Below are positions 31,950 through 46,900 of a DNA stretch of 64,000 bases, in pieces. The notes beneath the pieces were generated by a model, which saw only the letters and a program-made list of their open reading frames with translations, searched no databases and was not told the DNA's origin. How positions within the stretch are numbered: position 1 is the stretch's first letter; the number at the start of each line of letters is the position of its first letter. The stretch lies in contig CM072162.1 of the NCBI GenBank assembly GCA_036850595.1, positions 17,103,758 through 17,167,757 on the forward strand, in the 5' to 3' direction. The stretch comes from Rhyacichthys aspro. Lineage: Eukaryota > Chordata > Actinopteri > Gobiiformes > Rhyacichthyidae. The position numbers and the translations under genes were made by a program.

Positions 31950-34900
31950 TGGACGACTCAAAAGGGCTGCTCGAAGTGAAAGAGTGACTGGCGCAGCTGT
32001 GCACAAAGAGGTCGTTGATTCCTAACATTTCAGCCTGTCTTCTTCTCGTCCCAGTCCTACACATTATTTGTATTAATCGCATGAAGCTGCAGCAGGTGGG
32101 ACGAGCTGGACACAAACCAGTCTTTGTAGATGTCCTCACTTTATAGACCATCATCTTTCACACTATTTATCTCCATTTCTCATGCTTTTGGTTAATTATT
32201 AGTCGCAGTGAGGCTATTTATAATCACATCTCTGGAAAGACCAAACTGATGCTAATATGTTTGATAATTAGGACTGCTGCTACTTTCAAGTTTTTGTAAA
32301 AGCTATATATCATAGCCAACTACAATCCTGATTCCCTTTTTTAGTTTCTATTTAGTCTACTCAATCTACAGTTTTATAGTCCACAAAAAGACACACAGTC
32401 ACCATGGGCTTGTTGCAATCAAATGCATTATACATGCATTATACAATTGATGATACATTTAGTAAATATTGTTGATAAATAGTTGATAAATAAATCAGCT
32501 GTGGTCTTGGTTTGTTCTTGATTTAAGGGGGTATTGTGGAGTTTTTGGTGGCCTATCATGTTCATATTGCAGATTATAATTTCTCTCACCCCCCTTTCTA
32601 CAGCCTGTGAGCACATACGGTAGCCCTGCAGGGACATGCTATTGTCAATTAACAACATGGTACTCATGCTTGTAGTCTGCAGTGAGGTTCTTGTTATTTC
32701 TATCAAACCCATTTGAAAAATAGTACTTAGATACTTGAGCAATGTTTTTTGTTGCTGCTATATATTAATCTAGTATATTACAAATATATTCTCTTCGTAT
32801 TTACTTTTCTACACACTTTTGGTCCATGACAAAACACAATATATAAACTGTTATTGTTTGTAAATTGGACTAAACCTGATATTTCACAAACACCATGACT
32901 AAATATTATACAGCATTTATTGTATATAATGTAAATGAGTTTGGGGATTTCTTAAAAGTTAGTTTGAGCCACAAACATCAACTACTTGTTCACCTCAACC
33001 TCAATAATATTTTAATGCATAATTTGAATCCTATGCTACTTGAGGCTTGTGTGAACATACGACATTAATGGTTATTGGCTTTTTGGAAACTGATTTCTTT
33101 GTGATACTTTCATCTTAAAATAAACAAAATTGACTTTAATCTTAAATTTATGGCAATGACTGTAAAGCACATGACTGATATGTGCCACAGTTTTAAACAA
33201 AATGTTGTTTTTCAAAGATAAACCAAATCAAATGGAGCCTAATGTTGGCCACTCCTACATTCGGGGTGTGTCCTAAACTCCAGATGACAGTGAAGCTCTG
33301 GTATTTCCCAGCAGCTGGAACAAAACCATGGGAAATATCTCACAGCTGCCCCAGTTGTTATTCATTCATTTAGCCATGTTAGCTTTAGCTGCAGAAAAAT
33401 CAATGAAGTGTTGATAAAACACGATAACACAACATTTTTTGCGTTCTTGTGTAATTGGCTTATTCAGTGTCACATTTCCTTCAGTACCGATCCAGTCAAG
33501 TGTATAATCTTGTTCTTGATCTTCCTCTTGACTGTCCTGGCTTAATGCTTAATCTGTTCGTGGACAGGTGGCAGAACATCGGGGTCAGCTGGCAACTCCA
33601 GCCGAAAGAGACTCCACAGACGACCCGGCTCCATGAGAGGAGAGCAGACCAGACAAGAGAGCGGGATTCACGGTGAAGATGAAGAGGAGGAGGAAGGGTG
33701 TGTCACTTTGAGGAATGGGAAGACCGGACGTCATATTAACGTCGCAGATGCAACAAATACTCAGAACTCAGCTCCAGTGAATCAGACCAATAAACTCACA
33801 TGTAGCTCATTGCACACTAAAGACTGTTTTAATTCCACTATTCCTTCACATTCCTCTGTGAACTGTAATGGCACATATCAGAGTCAGGCCTCACTCTCAA
33901 AAACTGAACTCAGGTCCAACAACATCCCGAAGTCAGCACCGGAACCTGGGGCTGCAACATCCAAGTCTTCAGGGTCCTCCTTTAACTCTAGCTTTAGTTT
34001 TATCCAGCAGTCACTTAACACTAGCCAGGACTTGGACCTAACACCAGAATCACTAAATGGTACAAGTCCTCATGTATCACTAGCCACTTTGTCCTTAGAG
34101 CACTCAAACCAGTCCAATCCTGCCCACTCATTGCTCTCAGACAGAGAGGAGCAGCCACTGGGGCAGAAGTTTTGGAGGGATGGTCTTTGGGGCGACATGG
34201 CAGGGATAACGTCCGATCTGAGGGACATAGATTCACAGTCAGTCGACGACACAGAGGTCACGTCGTCACTGTCAGTGGACTCAGACACTGCCTCGGCTTC
34301 CTCTGTCACCTCTGGATACGAAAGTGCCACACCTGCCTTCACGGAGCAAGGCTGGGAAAACCTGGTGAAGAAGTACGATGGTGTGCTGCAAGAGTGTCTC
34401 CAGAACAACCGCACTCACACCAAGGTGAGTGTAAAACTGAATCCAACTCCAAGACCCAAAGACCTAAACCATATACCTCCATGATGGGCTGTTCCCGAGT
34501 GCATCTGAGTCAAATACAACCCATACAGAGATCTGCCATTGTATCTCACACTGTTACACAAACATTTACAATTGTCAACAGTCTCACAGCAGACTTTTCA
34601 CAGCATGATAATTGTAACAACAACACTGTAATGCTGTATACAGAGTGTCATAGTATACTCTAAACAGTACATGCTTAATGTAATTTGTAGAAAATGTTCA
34701 AAATAAGAAATTTATTAAATCTGTTTCCAACAAACTACAGCAAAAACACAAAGGCACTATAAGCATTTAACACAGATGTGCTTTCATATTTTTTATCCTT
34801 TACCATATTGAAATAACATATTAGAGATGTACAATATATTGCACAGTTATCATGATTGCAATATTATGCAGTATTAACATGATCAATATATGAATGAAGA

Positions 34901-37900
34901 ATGACTGCTTGAACTGCAATAATATGTTAATAAGTATTGCAGACATTTACACCTATGTCAAAATAATAATAATAATCATTGCTTTAAAACCAGTTAAAGT
35001 ATAGTATACATAGTACAGCTCCAGTGTGATCAATGAAAGTGAGTCCAAAGCCCTGTGCATTTTTTTTCATATTGCACAGCCCTATAACATTCAGCATTTA
35101 CACATTTACTGTTGATTTGATCATACAAAAAGGCCCATGACTCTAAAAGGCTTCTTTTATTAACAGTGATGACACTAAATGTACAAAACAAGCCAAAAAG
35201 GGGTTAAAGAGAGAGACTAAACAACAGTGTGAGTTTTCTCCCTGACAGTTTCTTCACTTAGACAGAATGCTGACTTTAGTGTCACTTTGACTCGACGGTC
35301 ATTGCACCCACAGTTTTAATGCCCTGCTGTGGTCAGGGTTTAAAGAGCATTTGCCTCTGGACTGTGTGGTCATTGTCTGTGTGTGCTCTGCCCCAGATCG
35401 AGTCCATGATGTTAAAGCTACAGAGACTGCAGCAGAAAGCCATTTTGGATGACGACTACGATGCAGGTGAACTTTGTAAACCTTTTCTTGTACAGTTCAA
35501 TCTGTAGTTGTGACATAGCCGTTGCTTGAATATTAACTGAATCTTGGGAAAAATCTGCAGACGTATGGGAAGTTTTCCAGTTGCCTTTATTTAATTTTCT
35601 TGGTAACCACATTAGTCTTGGATCAAGCTGAGATGTTTGATAAAGCACGTGAGAAAGCAAGGCCACAAATTAATTAGTGCTGAAGTAATGTGATGTTTTC
35701 GTGACACATATATTCTACACAGAAGTTTAAATTTGAACAACTTCAGCAAACACGACAGATATTACTATTCCTTACTCATCACTTCAATAGTACTACAGTT
35801 AATTTAGTCACAAGTTGACCTAAGAAGATATTTATTTTAAAAAGAAGAATGCATTGTGACCCATTTCCTGAACCTCGTGACATAAATAAAAAGCTGCATC
35901 TGCCGTCTCTGACCTGCAGACCTCAGCTGATGATTATTTGGGTCAAGGTATCCTGTTGGGCTTTCTGTTTGTCTTCTGATAATGACCTTACATCACCGAC
36001 TTTGCTCTGACCTTTTCCGACTGATATTTTGGAAATAAATCACAATCACAAGTGTTTTCTATGAAATGCTCTAAACAAGAAAAAGAAAATTGATTAAAAG
36101 CATAATCGCCGTTGGATTCGCTGGCTCCTACAGTCTGTAACTTCTCTGAAAAGGTAATGTTGTAATTAAATAAGAGTTAATCTGTGCCCTGCCATGTCAT
36201 TTTAGTGAAAGCAGCCAACACAGAAGCCATTACTAATGTGGCTTATCATGTTGTACTTCAATCTTGATACAGAAAACTGGAGATTGTTATCTGTGTTTGC
36301 AGCGGAGAGGTTTGGGAAGAAGCTGGAGGAGCTGTGCAGAGAGAGAGGGGCTCTGAGGCTGGGGCTGCCCTCCAGACAGCCCTCTGTGGCTCAGTTCCTG
36401 GAGCGGCTCAGACTGGTGGTGAACGGCGCCCTCCAGAGGACAGAGAGCACCGTGCAATACAGGTAAGCGCTTTAGAAGATAGTTTGGAGACAAGCTGCAT
36501 TCATGTCCAGGATTCTAATCAACACAATATTTATTATAGTTAAGTGCTGAAGGACATCAATTTTGTATCTGTATTTTTACCAAATCATTAATATATGTCA
36601 AACAGTTCATGGTAATTACAGGTTATTACAGTTGTGTTACATTTTTCTTCTTTCTTAGGCCTCATTTTGGGCATTTTCAGTCTTTTATCAAATATGAAAT
36701 TAATATACTTTCCATATGAAAAGAGCAAAGAGTCAATGGGGCCAAACTTGGATTAAAGCCCAGGCTACCCCCGTGGTGCCCTGCAGTGTGATTATTATTT
36801 TGTTATTTTGTTATTTTTTATAGCAATAATAGAATTTAATACAGAGATTTTAGTATATAAAATTCTAGCATATATAAAGCTGTTAGACAAATGTGCAGCA
36901 GAAAAAAATAAGAAATCAAGTAGCTATAACAATACAATATACCTTGAAAGTGCTTTTTGCCATTGCTCCCAAGTTCATCATTTGCATCACCCACTGCAGT
37001 GACGTGCAGAAAGAACATTGTGATCTTTTATTGTGATCAAAAACAAACAAATGCTGCCATTGAACTAGTTTCGAGGCAGAACAGAGCATGACTCACTTCT
37101 TGTTTATTAAATCATGCTCCATCCAAGGCATTTAATGAAATTATCTGCTCTTTATTTCTTGTGTAGTTACATTGGAAAAGATAGATCATTTTTTCCCAGT
37201 TTTGTTTTCCTCACTTTATTAAAATGAAGAAGAAGTGGTTGGTCAAAGCTGCTCAAAATAACCGCGCTAACAGGAAAGACAGGTGTGGTCTGTGCATATC
37301 CTGAAAAACTAAACCTGAAAAACAATAGTTGAGCAGCTGGTGGTCTGTCTGTATCTGTCACTGTTGGAAGTGATTAATGACAAGACAAAATATGTGAGAT
37401 AAATTGTCCCAAATCTTCCTATTTCTTATGGATCTATAGAGGAGAAAGTGAAATATACTTTTAATGTCCGATACCTAATGTCTGGTTCACAGAGAGAGTG
37501 CTGAGTCTGAAGCAGGGGAACAGAGCGACTTTTTTCAGGGTCCATTGCTTCGTAGAGATCGCCTCATCCAAGAAAAAAAGCTGGTGGAGGTAAATACTCT
37601 GGTTCAAAATCATATTATACACTACACACTTCACTTTAAGCTATATTTGTCTATGTGTGGGCATCTGATCATAGTATAACCTGACTGTAAAAGACAAAAA
37701 CAAAGACACTCTTCACTTTAATTGTATCTCTTGTGATGATAAATGGTGATGGTTGTAGGCAGAGATCAGCGAGCTACAGCAGAGGCTAACGGAGCTAAAG
37801 GACCGCAGCCGGTGTCTGGAGCAGCAGATCCATCGAGAGGAGCAGCAGGCGGAGGCTGAGGAGCTGGAGACCTCGGTGCTCAGAAGCTGCAGTGTCTTAC

Positions 37901-40900
37901 AGCTCCGTGACTTGAACCAAACCTTACAAGACCTGGTCACGTCTGAAAACAGGACGCAAATATCAGTGTCTCCTCCGCCGTCGACGCTCAGGTCAGTGAC
38001 ACAAACTGGAAACACTGAAGCATAATATTCAGTAGAAACAGGGAAAGGACTCAGTTAAATCTAATTATATTTGTATTTTCTTTAATACGTCTGGCTTCAA
38101 CTGGTAAATCCCACTGGAGCAATTACATAAGTGCATTATTAGATAAAATATGAAGAGAGCATTTATTCTAATTATTAAATCAAACTGTCGGATTTGTGGT
38201 TCAGAATCAGGTTTAGAAATATGATCACAGCACAGTTATGTAAGAGAATAAATGATTGCTGCTGCAGTGACATCTTTTTCATTTGTAATAAAACAGAATA
38301 TAGCTGAATATTAAACTACATTTGTCCATATTTTTTTAATGATACATTCTGTGACCCTCTAAAAACATGTCGCTGAGACACTTTTGGGTCCAGACCACCA
38401 GTTGAGACAATTTACATTCAACAAGGAGGTAGGAAGTGCAACACTTTGGTACATTAAATTAGTGAGTATACATTACATGACATACATATTATGCTACTGA
38501 GTGTCTGACAAACATGAGTGTTTTTCATGAATTTGGTTGGTACTTAAGGTGTGGTCTGCGCAGCTTTTGTTGCTTTAAAATTCCCGATTCTTTTATTTAA
38601 AAATCCCACCTATTGAAAATGCATATCTATATACAACTTACTTTATGCAAACCTTACACACATGGTTTCTGTTTTCATTGAGTCACTGAAAATCATTTCA
38701 CTTCTTCTTGACTGGTGGGCACTCAAAATGGGTCATTGTGTGTCTTATTGCAAAAAATTCCCAATTCAGCTATTTAAAAAAAAATCAAAAATCATGTTTA
38801 TAACCATCCATGTACATTGAAGGAGAAGTGATTACAGCTAGAGACAAAACAACATGGTGGAAATGCCATCAAATGCTCAGAAGCAATAATGTGTGAACCC
38901 TGAGCAGTCAAAAATAGTAGAAAAGTCTGAAAGTAGACAGGCTGTGATTCATTTGACATTTCTCCAAAATAGAACCCTGGAGGAAAAATAATTTTGAGAA
39001 ACACATTTTGTGATTGCACTTGTTGCAGTACCGTTTGTGACCCAGTGGAGCTGCTAAAGAGCTGTCTATTCCTGAACAGCTCTCTTGTCAAACACAGTAT
39101 GTTGAGATTGTTCAGTCTAACATAAAAAGGGATGTGTCACAGTGCCAAATCTATTTCTTACAGGCTTCATTTCACATCTAAATAATAAAGATGGCAACAG
39201 AATCTTATGTATGTAGCTCCATGTCATATTTTGTAACAAAACGCCATTAATTTTTCACCTTCACAACAGCAGCTGCCAAATTAATGCTGTTATAATTAAG
39301 CCTTAATGATTCATTTGCCTTTTTATGGTTTGGAGAAGACATCCCCTCGTCCCCCTGTGCCCTCACTCCTTCCTTCTCACACCTGCACAGACCCTCTTTG
39401 AATTTTAATGGTTTTTCTCTGATGCAAATGATTACTTTGCATCACATCCTCAGAAGTTAATAGCTTGTGAGGGAGCACCGCGGAAAGCCTCTCTGTCTTG
39501 CCACTTGTTACAAAAGACATGTAAATTGTACTTATCGCCTTCTCGGTGCCATGACCCACCATCACAGGCATAATTTGATATCTGACAGATCCTCACCTCG
39601 ACTGGAAAGCATTTATTTCTCCATATACTGATTGAAATTGCGACCTCAGGTGCACACTTTGGGTGATGATAACACGTGCCATTTCTCCCTGATATTGAGG
39701 TCTGTCTCTCTAAAGGTGTTGGATTAAAGAGATCGACAGTAGTCCAAAGAGAAGCTTAAAAATCAGAAGGCAGGGTCTAGTGCTGCAATTATCTATAAAT
39801 GATTGTCTTAGTGATATCAACATTCACAGCAGATGGCAAAAAATAGCTTGAAATCCAATGATATACCATGCTTGTATAGATGGTATATGACTGTAAGACT
39901 GGACTAACTCTGCCTCCTTCACCAAACACTAACCTCCATGAGTCTGGACTTGGTCTAAGTCTGGACTAACTCTGCCTCCTTCACCAAACACTAACCTCCA
40001 TGAGTCTGGACTTGGTCTAAGACTGGACTAACTCTGCCTCCTTCACCAAACACTGACCTCCATGAGTCTGGACTTGGTCTAAGACTGGACTAACTCTGCC
40101 TCCTTCACCAAACACTGACCTCCATGAGTCTGGACTTGGTCTAAGACTGGACTAACTCTGCCTCCTTCACCAAACACTAACCTCCATGAGTCTGGACCTG
40201 GTCTAAGACTTTTTATTTTTAACTCTTACATTTATCACAGTATCTTACACTGGTTCTGGTCTTGAATATTCTCTGGTTCTTCCTAAAGTCCATAAAACTG
40301 TTGGAATATTTGGGCAATTTTAAGTTCTTATGTTAGAAAAAAGTGGTATTGGGACATCGCTGTTTTTGCCAATTAGATGTGACTAACTCTGAAGCACAAA
40401 TGGTAAAGCTTTTAAGGAATTTCAAATCATGTCGTCATTACAGTATTCACCAATAATATTGCATATCATCCTTGCGGCTCTTAGTTCTGCAGCATTGATG
40501 ATTTATTTCCCTCTGACTCACAGGAAACATTAGAGACTGATTTTTGAGATATGAAACAATGAGAGCGACTCAAGGTGACTGTAATTATACACCGGGGCAT
40601 AATAGATTTTGCGCTTCTTTTATCCATCTGCTAATTCATTCGTATCTGTCTCTGAATGGTCTGACCTTAATGGTTTGTCCTGTTTGGCTGTTTACAAAGA
40701 ATAATTGAATGTAATCTGGCTCGGTCTGATCTGACATTCACCCTTTGTTTCTGATTAGATGAAACGAGACAGGCCCAGTAAATGTATTTGAATATGCAGA
40801 TAGAGATAATATGTATGATAAAGCAGTTGTCAGCTGTCACAGTGTTGATGTTGATTGATATTTACTCCACTCATCAACAACAAACATGCTTTACTGTACT

Positions 40901-43900
40901 ATATATATGTGTTGCTGTTATAAATAGAATAAATATTTATGAGACAAAACATTATAGCCAGTGAAGATGATGTAAATAATGTTTCTGATGTAAACAGTGT
41001 TTTCTTTGACGGTGATGTTTTAGATTGAATAAAACAGACTAGTATATAGATTTGATCATAACCCTCTGATCATCTGTAATCAACACACTGAAGTTAATCT
41101 GAGTCAGAGGTCGGCCTGGGGTCAGTGCACTCGTCAATTATGCATAGAGACCTCATGTTAGAGTCAGGTCACAGCGGTCAGTGGAGGGGACATATCGGAT
41201 CAGACACTGGAGTTCATCCAATAGCACACGGATAAATCAAATGTCCAAATAATAGAAATGGGTCAGCAGTGTTATGATGATACGTGTTACCTACAGTGTT
41301 ATGTAGCAAGATGATGCTGTTTGTTTAGTGTATTTATGTTTCATTTGAAAGAAACCATACTCCTGAATAAGAGTGCTTTATCAGTTTTGAAGTCTTGACA
41401 CTTTAACAGAGCTTTTTTTTCACTTGGCTTTACTTATCATCTTCCTTTACAGCAAAGTATGTCTAAACAGCGCTGTATACAAAGAAATGGAAACGTAAAC
41501 TCATGCTATGGTCTGTTAGCATCTCTTAAACAACAGTTATTCTGAAGAAATGTAAACCAATTTTACTGTAAATTGGTTTACATTTGCTGTTTCATTTAAT
41601 GTTTACTCATTGACACAACAACAACAAGAAGAAATCAATTAGAAGTTTTTGAATTTAAAGGTGCAGTATGTAGCCTTTTTGTGGCATGTGACAGTGACAG
41701 TGAAGACTCAGTTCCACATCTCTTACATCTCTTTTTTATAGTTTGTGAACACCAACGGTAACCAACAGGGATTGTCTATGATCAAAGCACATAAATGGGT
41801 TAAAGGAGCTTAGGTTAGAGTTATTTAAGCTTGTTTATACAGTTTTGACTGATGTATTTAATCTGGTTCAAAATTACACTACAAATACACATGACATAAT
41901 GCACCTTTGAGGATCTTACAACCTTTGTATACAAATAAACATTGTCTGTGTTTCTTTTTTACAGACTCCAGGAACAAGAACAGGCGCTCAATCTGTCCAT
42001 CAAAGAGGCTACAGCAAAAGTAAGTCTCAGTTTCTTTGCTTAATTTATTCCATAACAGGTCAGTATTTCCCCTCAGCACGAACAGTTAGACATGAATATC
42101 TAATGAAAGGAAAGTCAAAAATAACAAGTGAGCACCGTGTCCCAGCTGTGCGTCAGTGTATTAAATATGCATATATAACATATCAGCATTTTAATTTGAC
42201 AAGGACTCAGTTATGTTATATTTCTTCATATCAGAGCTAATAGGATGAAAAGAATATATAGAGTATTTTTGCTTAACATGATTTGAGTTATTTAATTATT
42301 ATTATTTAAAGCTCAGCATGGGTTAAGTGAGATTTTTAAGACTGAAATGTAAAAATATTAACAGGAAGTCTGTTCATTTGTGTTTGGACCTTCATCTGAA
42401 ATGTTAATGTTTAGCTCTGGCTTAGTCCTAGTTTATTGTTCTTCCATTTTAATTGTTTACTGTTGTCAATACAGCGGAGGCACTATAGTTGCTTCCTGCA
42501 GCTGATATACACTGATTAGACATAACATTATGAGCACTGACAGGTGAAGTGAATAACACTGATTATCTCTTCATCATGGCACCTTTAAGTGAGTGGGATA
42601 TATTAGAAAACAGGTAAACATTTTGTCCTCAAAGTTGAAGTGTTAGAAGCAAGAAAAATGGGCAAGTGTAATGATTTGAGCCAGTTTAACAATGGCCAAA
42701 TTGTGATGAATAGATGACTGGCACAGATCATCTCCAAAGCTCTTGTGAAGTGTTCCCTATGCACCACCAAAAACACCAAAAAGGGCACGTAAGCATCAGA
42801 ACTGGACCACAGAGCAATGGAAGACGGTGGCCTGGTCTGAATTTGAGGTGTTTGTTTGGCTCCAAATTCCGCTGATCTCTGTCCAATCGAGTCAAATCCA
42901 TGGAGGCCCCACCTCCAGGATCTGCTGCTAACATCTTGATGCCAGATACCACAGCACACCTTCAGGGATCTAGTAGACGGGTCAACACAATATAAGGAAG
43001 GTGGTCATAAAGTTATGCTTGATTGGTGTATAAGTCCATAGATTTGTACAGAATGACACTTGGTACAATCACTGAAGTGCTCATTGTTGAGTTAAAATGG
43101 GAAAAGTGTTTCATAATGCTATTTTAAAGTGGCACACCTGCTGTGACTAAATAATTACTGCCATCAAAGTAACTTTCATTTCCACGATTGACTTTTCCAA
43201 ATCTTTGAAATAAAACTGCAATGTCACAGTTGTCAAAGTGTGCGCAGCACATCAGTCGGAGTAATGCACAAAGTGAAATTATGCAAGCTCCTTTGAAAAA
43301 GTGTGTTGTCTCTTTAGGGAATAAAACTCCCCTGGAGATGTTCTGCCGCAGAAATACCACTTCTTTTTGACAGCCTTTTCAAAGTGTTGCACAAAACTGT
43401 GTCAGATTCAAGAGGAAAATACGTCAGAAAATCCAGCTCAGCGTCCCCTTTGAGCGTTTCCTCAAAAGAAGGAAGTGGATTATGGGAATTGTATGTGCTC
43501 GTAACTCAAAGTGAATAGTCGGGAGGTTTAAAGGGCAGTGCGGGGGCAGATGTGGGTTTTATCTGAACCTATCAAATCCCCTGAGAGTACTGACAGGCCG
43601 AGGTGCTGCATCCCCATCAGGGCCATGACATTCAACGCCTTTTTTTTCCATCCCTGACATTCTAATGGCGTCTTTCATGGAGATTTCACATTTCCGTTTC
43701 TGTAAGAGGACACGCATTTGTCTTTGTTTCTAAAGGTTACAGACAAGGTAACACACGCTCGGTGATGCTGGGCTGTGTATTCAAAGCAGAGTGGTCGGAA
43801 ATGAATCTGTAAGGATGAGCTTCAAAAGAAAATGAAAGTAAAATGGGAAATGAGCAGTGTGTCCTGTGGGGTCCATGTGTGTGCACAGGCTTTGCTACTT

Positions 43901-46900
43901 ACCTCCTTCCCTCTGCTCTCTCCTCCTGAGCTCCTCTGCCTCTTCATTTCCCCAGGTGGTCATGAGTCAGAGACTGGGCAGTAGTCTGAGGAGAAAAGTC
44001 AGCGAAACTGAAACTCAGCTCTTGGCGCTGCATGAAGCCAAACTGGCCGCCATCTCAGGTTACTTCCCTTCCACCATCACAACTCCAACCATAATCTCAC
44101 CTTCCCTTACATGAATACATTTTCCGACCACCATTTACACCAAGAGAGGAAATAGAGGAATTGTAGCACCATCAGTCATATAATTCTGGTCTCAGTCACT
44201 ATGAGATAGATTGGTTTGGTATGGCTGACTCTTAATGAGGCATTCATTTTCACTGTATTGTGTGCAGTAATTACTATGTAAACAGTAACGTCACACATGT
44301 TATAAATGCTGCCCATGTTTAATGCAATTTAGACAGAGAATTAAATGTTTTGAATGTAGACTGATAAATGCCTCCAAATTACTCTTGCTTCTTGGAATAA
44401 ACAATAAGTTTATGACAAGAACAAAACAGCTTCATTTGGGAAATTATTGCCATATTTATGTTTTGGATTAATAAGAACGTTCTATCATCAAAAGAACTTT
44501 AATTAACCACCTTGACCTTGAAACTGTGCCACACTGTTCAAACCAAAGGAGTATGTACGGTACACTTCATACCCCTTTTAACAATGCAAATGTCTTTAAA
44601 AGTGTGCCATACCAACCTGACCCAGTTTAAACTTGCCTTGAGATAAATCAACATAGTCACTCCTTTTGATTATGCTTTACAAAACTACACTTTAGGGATA
44701 TGCAGTGACACTGGCACATAACAGAAGCATAATAAACATGAGCAAAAAAAACAAAACAAAGCATACTTACAAAAAAACACAATTTGACTGCAACGATGCA
44801 TTTGTGAACAATCCAGATAAAACTGCTTCATACACCAGACTAGATGTGGTCACAATACCCTGTGTCTGTGTGATTTCAACACATTTATTTACCTCATTTA
44901 CCAGATCCTGCCATCAGCCATTCTTAATTACTCTGTTAATGATTTAGTGCTCGTTAATGTCGTCTGTGGTATAATGTGGTCCTGTGGTGATTCAGGTAAT
45001 GACTTCGGCAGCGCTAAGGAGCTCAAGGCGGAGATGAAGGCGGTTTACCAGGAGAGGGACCGACTCGAGGCTCTGACCAAGAGGCTGCACAGTCTGAGCT
45101 CAGGCAGCAGTCAGGAGCTGGCCGCCATGAAGGAACAGAGGCAGCATCTTCGGCAGGAGCTGGAGCAGAGGCAGGCCCAGCACGGTGAGTCAGCGCCAGT
45201 CACAACGATATACCACCATTTACAAGAGAGGAAAGTGTGGCAGTGAAAAAACAAGAACACAAAAGGGAGTACTGACATTATTCATTTGATTTTTTGGGGA
45301 AAACATAATGGCTGAATGTAAATGTCTGTGAAGGGATTACAAATTAGTTTGAATGGAAGACTATTGCAGAATGAGCATTGTTCAGAAAGCTACTCTATTA
45401 ATAGTGTATAGCTCCACCTTGATGTCATGGTGTTACCTTAAGTTATTGAACACAGCCTCTAGACTGTCCTGTCCCAATCCAACTAAAGATTTTCCCTCCT
45501 GATCAGCTTGTTTAGTCTGCCAGCCTCACCAGCCTTGAATCCACCTTCAAGGGATACTCACGCTCTGCATTAGGGTTGGCATTATAAAATCTCTTCCTAC
45601 TGAAAAATCTCTGCTACAATTGCCATTATTTTAGCAAAAGTGAAACTAAAACAGTTGTATATGTGATGTTAGTTATACGTTGTACTAAAATTCTCCATAT
45701 AATTCAAAATATTATTAAGACACTGCTGAGGCATCCGGGTGATAGAGATCCATAGCCTTCTTGCTCCTCTAATCTGGGAAAAGGAAAAACATGTATCCAC
45801 TGAGCAACATGAAAGTATAGAAAATGTGTTTATTTCTGTTACAGCAACCGAATGACAGTATACAGTAATGATCTTTCACAAAGTTGGCAGGTGCAGTTCC
45901 TCATGAATGAGCATGAGTAATAAAGCTGCTACTAAGTTGATAACACTACTTTCTGTTGGGCAGATGTAATTTTTTATGCCCGAGAAATGAAGCAAGGAAC
46001 ATTATGGCCACAGTCTGCCCCCCACTGTGACTGTGAAATGAATTGACTAATAACAGAAAGACTGTTATTCACAGTAGCACTTTAGTTTCTGTATTTAATT
46101 TAAGATTGATCAATACACAGTCTACTTTAAAAGACTGAAATCCAGCTGATTCCTGATGGATTTTATGAGCTTCTGTCTCAGTGATGCACTGCAGTGTTTG
46201 TTTTATTTCTGCAACATAAATCTCCTTGAATTCACCTTTAAAACAATCCAATCTGGGACTGAAGGCTTTGAAAAAGAGTCCTCTCCTGGTGTGGATCCAC
46301 TCAGGGACAGCACATCAGCGGATACTAACTTTCCTTCCAAATGAAAGAGGAATGATCCGCAGTCAATGGGGACCTGCTTCAAATGCGTCGCCAGCAGGAT
46401 TGGCAGTTGTTAACAGGAGGAGGGGGAGGCGGCGGGGGGTTTGTTGAGGGGGAAATGAGCTTCAGATTGTGTGAAGTAGCCAATTACCTCCAAGCCACTC
46501 ACTGCAAACATGATGTATCGCACACAACACTGCTTAAAGGGAAGGGTTTGCATTTCTTATTTTTATTTCCAGTGGAGGTAGTGGGTTAAAAGCTAAATGG
46601 ATTGTGATGGTGCCACCTGCAGAGCGTCGTTCTGCAGTCTTCTAGTTGTATATAGGTTTCTGAACGCAAAAAACTTGACTCTGAGGCACTAAGAAGATAG
46701 ACAAGTACAGGGTAGTGAATTCCTAAATAAATTATTCTATGCTAAATGAATGAATGAGAGACAGTGTTTTGTGTCTTGGCTTTACCGCAGACAAAAGCAT
46801 TGCTCTGCCACCCATTCTTTATTGAACACGTGGGGTGACAATAGCTCAAGAGTTAGAGTGAATCCCCCCAAAACAGAAAAGGTTGGCTCTTTTATCCCTG

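Larger units (their letters stand above)
28307..33567 (+). other. disc1 intron 1 (5.3 kb)
   Basis: AT-rich intron with a MITE (28535-28760), a short retroelement-tail-like stretch (29510-29550) and a (GT)n microsatellite (31916-31946). No exon is supported. Confidence 0.85.
37992..41964 (+). other. disc1 intron 6
   Basis: 4.0 kb. It contains a candidate conserved noncoding stretch with an octamer dyad (39260-39600), the five-copy 62 bp minisatellite (39893-40211), a second candidate conserved stretch (40470-40770) and a MITE-like element (41654-41910). Confidence 0.85.

Noticed and set aside
31834..32154. 106-codon minus-strand frame with a His-Thr run
   Set aside because: It is the reverse reading of the (GT)n microsatellite and has no splice context or homology.
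34172..34663. 163-codon plus-strand frame overlapping disc1 exon 2
   Set aside because: It is a shifted frame of the real exon; the disc1 frame matches human and keeps phase across all junctions.
42603..42959. 118-codon minus-strand frame
   Set aside because: It is antisense to the Tc1-like transposase relic.
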